In this document: in pieces, positions 6,076 through 9,399 of the stretch
How positions within the stretch are numbered: the stretch's first letter is position 1
Layout of the letters: every line of letters begins with the position of its first letter
From: Desulfovibrio sp. Dsv1
GTDB taxonomy: Bacteria; Desulfobacterota; Desulfovibrionia; Desulfovibrionales; Desulfovibrionaceae
Assembly: GCA_000403945.1 (NCBI GenBank)
Contig: APFI01000345.1
Location: forward strand, 1-9,399
Direction of reading: 5' to 3'
DNA length: 9,399 nucleotides
Notes under the pieces: generated by a model
Seen by the model: the letters and a program-made list of their open reading frames with translations, nothing else
What the model was told of the DNA's origin: nothing
The model's database searches: none
Made by a program: the position numbers and the translations under genes

Positions 6076-6911
6076 AGCGTGCCGCCGTTGCGTTGCCCGC
6101 GCTTTGGGCGGGGCATGAGGCTCCGCCACCCCGTGCACAGCAGCAAGTTGATGTTTTTCACCTGACAGAGGCAAAGCCTTCCGCCGCTTTCGCCCATTGG
6201 CGGCGTGGTCTGCTGATTTCATTTGTTCTGCACGGCGGTTTGCTGGCCTTTTGCCTCCTGCATGGCGATGTTGCCTCAACGGGAGATGGGAGTCCGGTCT
6301 ACAAACTTACGCTTGTCAGCGCCTCCGGCAACAGCAGCCACGTCACGCCTTCAGCGCTGCAAGGGGCAATATCTCCAGAACCTCAGCAAGCAAAAGCGGA
6401 GCGTAAGTCTGTGCCAGCAATCCAGCCTCCCCCTGCACGCCAGAGTCAAAATTTTCAAAAGCAAACTCGTGAACGACGACAAAACCAGAAAGCTTCTGTC
6501 GCCAGTATGCCCAAGACTGGCGTTATCTCCACCGGCACTTCATCCACACAGATAACAAGACAAGGGTTATCACGAAGCAATAGCGAAGGAACAGCAGTGG
6601 GTGATATGGGGTATGGGGATGTTTTCGCTCCCGGCGAACTGGATCGTCCCCCCACGCTGCTCAGACATGTGCGTCCCGAGTATCCGCCAGAGGCGAGAAA
6701 AAAGAGAACTGAAGGCCGAGTTTTGGTACGCCTGATAGTGGACAGTAAAGGACTGCCCACACAATGTGCCATACATGCTGCTGCCCCTCCCGGCTATTTT
6801 GAGGCCGCCGCCTTGGAGGCTGCCCGCAAGATGCATTTTTCTCCCGGCAGAAAAGATGGGCGTGCTGTGCGCACAGTCGTTTTGCTCCCCTTTGATTTCA
6901 AACTGCGATAG
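6072..6911 (+). CDS. tonB: TonB family energy transducer
   Basis: The 279-residue product links the inner-membrane proton force to the outer-membrane receptor. One transmembrane anchor lies at about 46-64 (GLLISFVLHGGLLAFCLLH), after a 45-residue cytoplasmic lead that is longer than usual. A Gln/Lys/Arg/Ser-rich linker (about 100-190) spans the periplasm, with only short proline tracts (QPPPA), unlike the long Pro-Lys repeats of E. coli TonB. The C-terminal TonB domain (about 192-277) reads RPEYPPEARKKRTEGRVLVR and later ALEAARKMHFSPGRKDG. The ATG at 6072 overlaps the permease stop, so I prefer it to the in-frame ATG at 5961. No exbB or exbD is present, so the protein must borrow a motor encoded elsewhere. 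Its position indicates a TonB dedicated to this receptor. Confidence 0.9.
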   Translation: MKRAAVALPALWAGHEAPPPRAQQQVDVFHLTEAKPSAAFAHWRRGLLISFVLHGGLLAFCLLHGDVASTGDGSPVYKLTLVSASGNSSHVTPSALQGAISPEPQQAKAERKSVPAIQPPPARQSQNFQKQTRERRQNQKASVASMPKTGVISTGTSSTQITRQGLSRSNSEGTAVGDMGYGDVFAPGELDRPPTLLRHVRPEYPPEARKKRTEGRVLVRLIVDSKGLPTQCAIHAAAPPGYFEAAALEAARKMHFSPGRKDGRAVRTVVLLPFDFKLR

Positions 6912-7054
6912 TTACTCTCCTGAAGCAGAGACGCTATTTCAGCGCATTCGGCTAACAAGCCGAGCTGTCGGCATGACCATTGAGGGATTGATACTGCCAA
7001 TATCAGTATCTCCCGCCGTGCCGAAGGCGTACCAGCCCATCCTGCGGCTATAGT
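6912..7054. other. Convergent intergenic region between tonB and mobA with small hairpins
   Basis: The two gene groups end facing each other here. GATACTG (6990-6996) and CAGTATC (7004-7010) form a 7-bp hairpin with a 7-nt loop, and CGGCT (6949-6953) with AGCCG (6958-6962) forms a 5-bp hairpin with a 4-nt loop. Neither is followed by a T tract on either strand, so I do not call an intrinsic terminator. The segment has protein-like composition on both strands and may include a gene remnant, but I recognise nothing. Confidence 0.4.
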
Positions 7055-8508
7055 CTATCCGTTCATCCTTGTTCTGTCCGTGGGGGCGGGCGGGGGGCTG
7101 TACAATTCGTTGACAACTTCCTGCACAGTGTATCCGGCACAACGCATATACAAGGCAATGGCAGCATCCATCCGTGATTCATCCATTTTTTCGGGGAAAC
7201 GCTTTTTGACCATTTTCCGGTAGGCGGCATACGGGGAAGTTAGTGTGCCGACCCTGGGGAATTCGCGTTTCCTGACCTCCACGCCGGGGGCGATCCTTCT
7301 CCGAAAACGCCAGAGATTGCCAAGATGCGGACTGCGCTTGCCGAGCCAGTGCTTGAAGTGAGGAGGCCGCTCCGGTTTTTCTGCTTGAGACTGTCTGTCC
7401 CGCAACGCCGTTTTCTCCTGCCGCTCCTGTTCTTTCAGGGAATGTCGGGCAACAATGTTCAGCACGGAAAGTCCGTGCGCGGCAAGACGGACTGTAGCCG
7501 CCTCACGGCGCTCTTTTTGCCGCCATTCCAGCTCTTCCCATTCTTCCTCCTGTTTCACCTTGGAGAGGCATCTTTCTTCGATCAACCTTTGCCGCTCCTT
7601 CTGATACTCCTGCCATTCCTCCCGGCAAACGTGACTGACCGGCTTCGGAGCAGGGTTCTTGAATGTCCGCTGGGAGTAGAAGCCGGGCTTGAACTCGCCG
7701 AGCCGCTTGCACAGCCTGGACATGCTGAAATTCCTGTCCACGCTGGATGCCTTGATCGCCGTGTTCCCTACGAAAATGACAGCGCCGGAACCTTTGCGCA
7801 CGAAGCGCAAACCAACGGCATCCAGTCCGGCATGAAGCTCCTCCCAGCAGGAGGCGTTCTGGATGACGGCATGGCCGCGTTCCCGGGCAATGCGTTGTGC
7901 GGACTTTTCGCCTGTGGCGCTTTCAAAGTCCTCGGCCTTGGGCTTGGGTTTTACCTGTTCCTGCCGCTGGAGATTTTTGACCACATATCCCTGTTCATTG
8001 ACGCGATAGCGGGCATTCATCTGCGATGCCCATCCCTGTTTGTGTTCGATTTCGGCAACAATCTTGTGCGCTGCTTTGATATCGAAACCTCTGTGCGGCT
8101 GGATGACTTTCTGCGTGTAAGGATGTGTCCGATTTACAACAATGTGCATGTGATAGTTACCCGTGTTTTTGTGCAGGGCATAGAGCGTCTGATGCTCGGC
8201 CAAGCCCATTCCCCGGAGAAAAAGCCTGACCGCCTCGTCCGCCTGTTCGCGGGTAGGCTGCTCGCTTTCCTGCCATGAGAGAATCCAGTGCGTGACTGGC
8301 ATCCGGCTCTGAATGGACTCCTCGGCCAGAGAAATCATCTCCCTTTTCTGGGCGGCGACCGTCGTTGTCAGGAAATTTCTGCTTCGGTGAAAGCAAGTTT
8401 GTCCCTTCCTTCGTCATCATGCGAAGCAAGGATGTAGTCCATCAGACCGCCGATCATGGTGGCCTTGGATTTTTTGAAGCTGGTACGCTTGAACTTTTTG
8501 ATGATCAT
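7055..8508 (-). pseudogene. mobA: MOBP-type relaxase (MobA) broken by a frameshift
   Basis: Relaxases nick the origin of transfer and lead the strand into the recipient. The first 46 codons (8508 down to 8371) encode MIIKKFKRTSFKKSK followed by GGLMDYIL, where Tyr25 is the likely catalytic tyrosine. They then hit TGA at 8370-8368. The rest continues in another frame from NFLTTTVAAQKREM, with THWILSWQE and the histidine motif ALHKNTGNYHMHIVVNR, a long Arg/Glu-rich C-terminal region, and stop at 7055-7057. Inserting one base at about 8380 would restore a continuous protein of about 485 residues reading EARNFLT, the usual family sequence. The shift separates the tyrosine from the histidines, so the enzyme should be inactive unless the shift is a sequencing error or is bypassed. 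The start ATG overlaps the mobC stop (ATGA). Confidence 0.85.
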
Positions 8509-8824
8509 CGCATTTCGCTCAGGGCTTCGATGACCACCCGGATTTGCCGCAATGTCGCGTCCAGTTCCGCGAAGGTGGCCGCGTTTCCCGTCTGCTTCAC
8601 CACAGCAAAATGATGCTTGAGCAGTCCCCAAGCCGCCGCAATTCCCGGATGGTCTGGTCGTCCGTTCTGGCGATGATGGGCCTGCTGCCGAAAAAGATCC
8701 GCATGTATTCGGAAACGGAGATTCCGGCGGTGACGGCCTGCCGGGTCAGTCTCTTGTCTTCCTCGGCGGTAAGCCGGAGCGTCCGTCGCCTCTGAAATCT
8801 GCTTGCCGCCTTCCGCTTTTCCAT
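8505..8824 (-). pseudogene. mobC: MobC-type relaxosome accessory protein broken by a frameshift
   Basis: MobC proteins bind near oriT and help the relaxase open and nick DNA. The N-terminal part is a ribbon-helix-helix-like region, RRRTLRLTAEEDKRL followed by GISVSEYMRIFFGS, with conserved IRELRRLG at about residues 59-66. In this frame translation then runs off to CSSIILLW and stops at 8597-8599. The expected continuation, GLLKHHFAVVKQTGNAATF to ALSEMR, lies in a different frame ending at 8505. One extra G in the GGGG run (plus-strand CCCC, 8626-8629) would join them into a normal protein of about 106 residues. The start at 8824 has AGGA 7 nt upstream on the minus strand. An in-frame extension up to 9007 overlaps the putative oriT and is probably not translated. 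Confidence 0.8.
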
Positions 8825-8894
8825 CTGCCATTCCTGCCTTTTTGGGAGCGTGAGAAGCAAAGCGCCGAACGCTCTCTTGGAGTCCAGAAGCAAA

Positions 8895-8945
8895 GCCTTT
8901 GGCAGGATAGGAGCTGTTGTCAGACAGCTACCATCCTGTAAGGAA
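8895..8945. other. oriT: Putative origin of transfer (oriT) with IncP/MOBP-like nick site
   Basis: CAGGAT (8903-8908) and ATCCTG (8933-8938) flank AGCTGT (8912-8917) and ACAGCT (8924-8929), giving a 36-bp inverted repeat around a 6-nt loop. The MOBP nick consensus, as I know it, is YATCCTG|Y. It appears on the minus strand as CCTATCCTG|CC, with the cut between 8903 and 8902, and on the plus strand as CCATCCTG|T, with the cut between 8938 and 8939. The minus-strand version shares 11 bases (plus-strand GGCAGGATAGG) with the RP4 nick region as I remember it, and has the inverted repeat on its 5' side as in RP4. The position about 80 bp before mobC is where oriT normally lies. Confidence 0.65.
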
Positions 8946-9007
8946 GAACTCTCGTCAGCCTCTGGAACAACACCTTCACGCGTTGGCTGGCGCATCAGCT
9001 GTGCCAT

Positions 9008-9281
9008 GTTTCCTATTTTGGCGCAAGTATAGATGAAAAATGCGCTTGAAGGCCAGTGAAAAAGATAAAAAGACTGTATTGTTTTCTATTGAACAATACA
9101 TTCATATTGAAATATAAATTTAAAATCGGATAGAGTGAAAATTCTATTGTATTTATTTGTGGGATATAGTTCATATCTATCAAGTGAAGTATATATTCAT
9201 CCGGTAATAAAAATTGTCAGTAAAGTTTTTACCGTGGTATGGGGAAAGGAGAAGGAATTCTTGACAAGAAAGGTGATGCTT
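9008..9281. other. AT-rich noncoding region with inverted repeats
   Basis: This stretch is strongly AT-rich compared with everything from 845 to 9000, and I see no gene in it. It contains TGTATTGTT (9075-9083) and AACAATACA (9092-9100), a perfect 9-bp inverted repeat around 8 nt that looks like an operator. CGGTAATAAAAA (from 9202) and TTTTTACCG (ending 9234) form a looser stem. It sits between the divergent mobC and the small plus-strand gene at 9282, so promoters for both directions probably lie here, but no hexamer pair is convincing. Confidence 0.45.
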
Positions 9282-9395
9282 ATGGCAACAGCTCGACGCT
9301 ATATAATGGAACAGATGGAGGCCGCTCGTAAAAAGCTGGGTCTCCTTCCAAAAGGGGGCAAGCAAGAAAAGAAGGCATATCTGCGGTTAAGCTGA
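9282..9395 (+). CDS. Small basic protein, unrecognised
   Basis: A 37-residue reading frame begins MATARRYIMEQMEAARKKLG and ends KKAYLRLS. It is rich in Lys and Arg, with a likely amphipathic helix over its first 20 residues. AAGG (9270-9273) lies 8 nt before the ATG at 9282; an in-frame ATG at 9276 is possible. The frame stays open upstream to 9135, but that part is AT-rich and reads unlike a protein. The stop TGA (9393-9395) is followed one base later by ATG at 9397-9399, so this may be a leader gene coupled to a plasmid or element gene beyond the window. I do not recognise a family and cannot assign a function. Confidence 0.45.
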   Translation: MATARRYIMEQMEAARKKLGLLPKGGKQEKKAYLRLS

Positions 9396-9399
9396 TATG

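Noticed and set aside
7325..8278. A 317-codon plus-strand open frame opposite the relaxase
   Set aside because: The minus strand carries the relaxase motifs (THWILSW, NYHMHIVVNR) over the same bases. The plus-strand translation is low-complexity and unrelated to anything known.
8368..8385. Programmed -1 frameshift in mobA
   Set aside because: No correctly phased slippery heptamer or clear downstream stem is visible, and a one-base loss restores the exact family sequence.
8825..9007. A 61-codon N-terminal extension of MobC
   Set aside because: It covers the likely oriT inverted repeat, has no family similarity, and the ATG at 8824 has its own AGGA.
1..9399. CRISPR array, tRNA or rRNA
   Set aside because: I saw no regularly spaced repeats, tRNA cloverleaf or rRNA-like conserved sequence on either strand.

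Overview
The window reads like accessory DNA from a Desulfovibrio-type bacterium (Desulfovibrionaceae). This rests on the overall look of the proteins: a moderately GC-rich core, a two-membrane (Gram-negative) metal-uptake system, and an IS481-type transposase and MOBP-type mobilization genes of a kind I associate with that group. No rRNA, tRNA or housekeeping gene is present, so the taxonomic call is an inference and not firm.

Layout. Positions 1-584 hold the 5' part of an IS481-family insertion sequence whose transposase is cut off after about 95 residues and runs into AT-rich DNA. Positions 585-790 are a short mosaic: a 20-bp perfect AT palindrome, a probable minus-strand gene scrap, and a promoter region with a repeated element. 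Positions 845-6911 are one plus-strand gene cluster: TonB-dependent outer-membrane receptor, class I SAM methyltransferase, TroA/ZnuA-like lipoprotein, ABC ATPase, ABC-3 family permease and a TonB protein. Gaps after the receptor are 16 bp or less, or overlaps, so at least five genes look co-transcribed. Positions 7055-8824 hold a minus-strand mobilization module, mobC then mobA, and each gene carries one apparent single-base deletion. Just upstream of mobC, an inverted repeat at 8903-8938 carries a match to the IncP/MOBP nick consensus and is the likely oriT. The last 350 bases are AT-rich, with an inverted repeat and one small gene, and a new ATG lies at the very end.

How the genes work together. 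The receptor would bring a scarce metal or metal complex across the outer membrane, powered by the cluster's own TonB. The lipoprotein would bind it in the periplasm, and the permease and ATPase would move it across the inner membrane. Two things do not fit a plain zinc or manganese importer. A cytoplasmic methyltransferase sits in second place in the cluster. The binding lipoprotein has also lost most of the histidine and acidic ligands that define this binding-protein family. Together they suggest that the cargo may be a metal-ligand complex or an unusual metal. This is the main candidate for an undescribed system here. The flanking IS remnant and decayed mobilization genes suggest that the cluster arrived by horizontal transfer.
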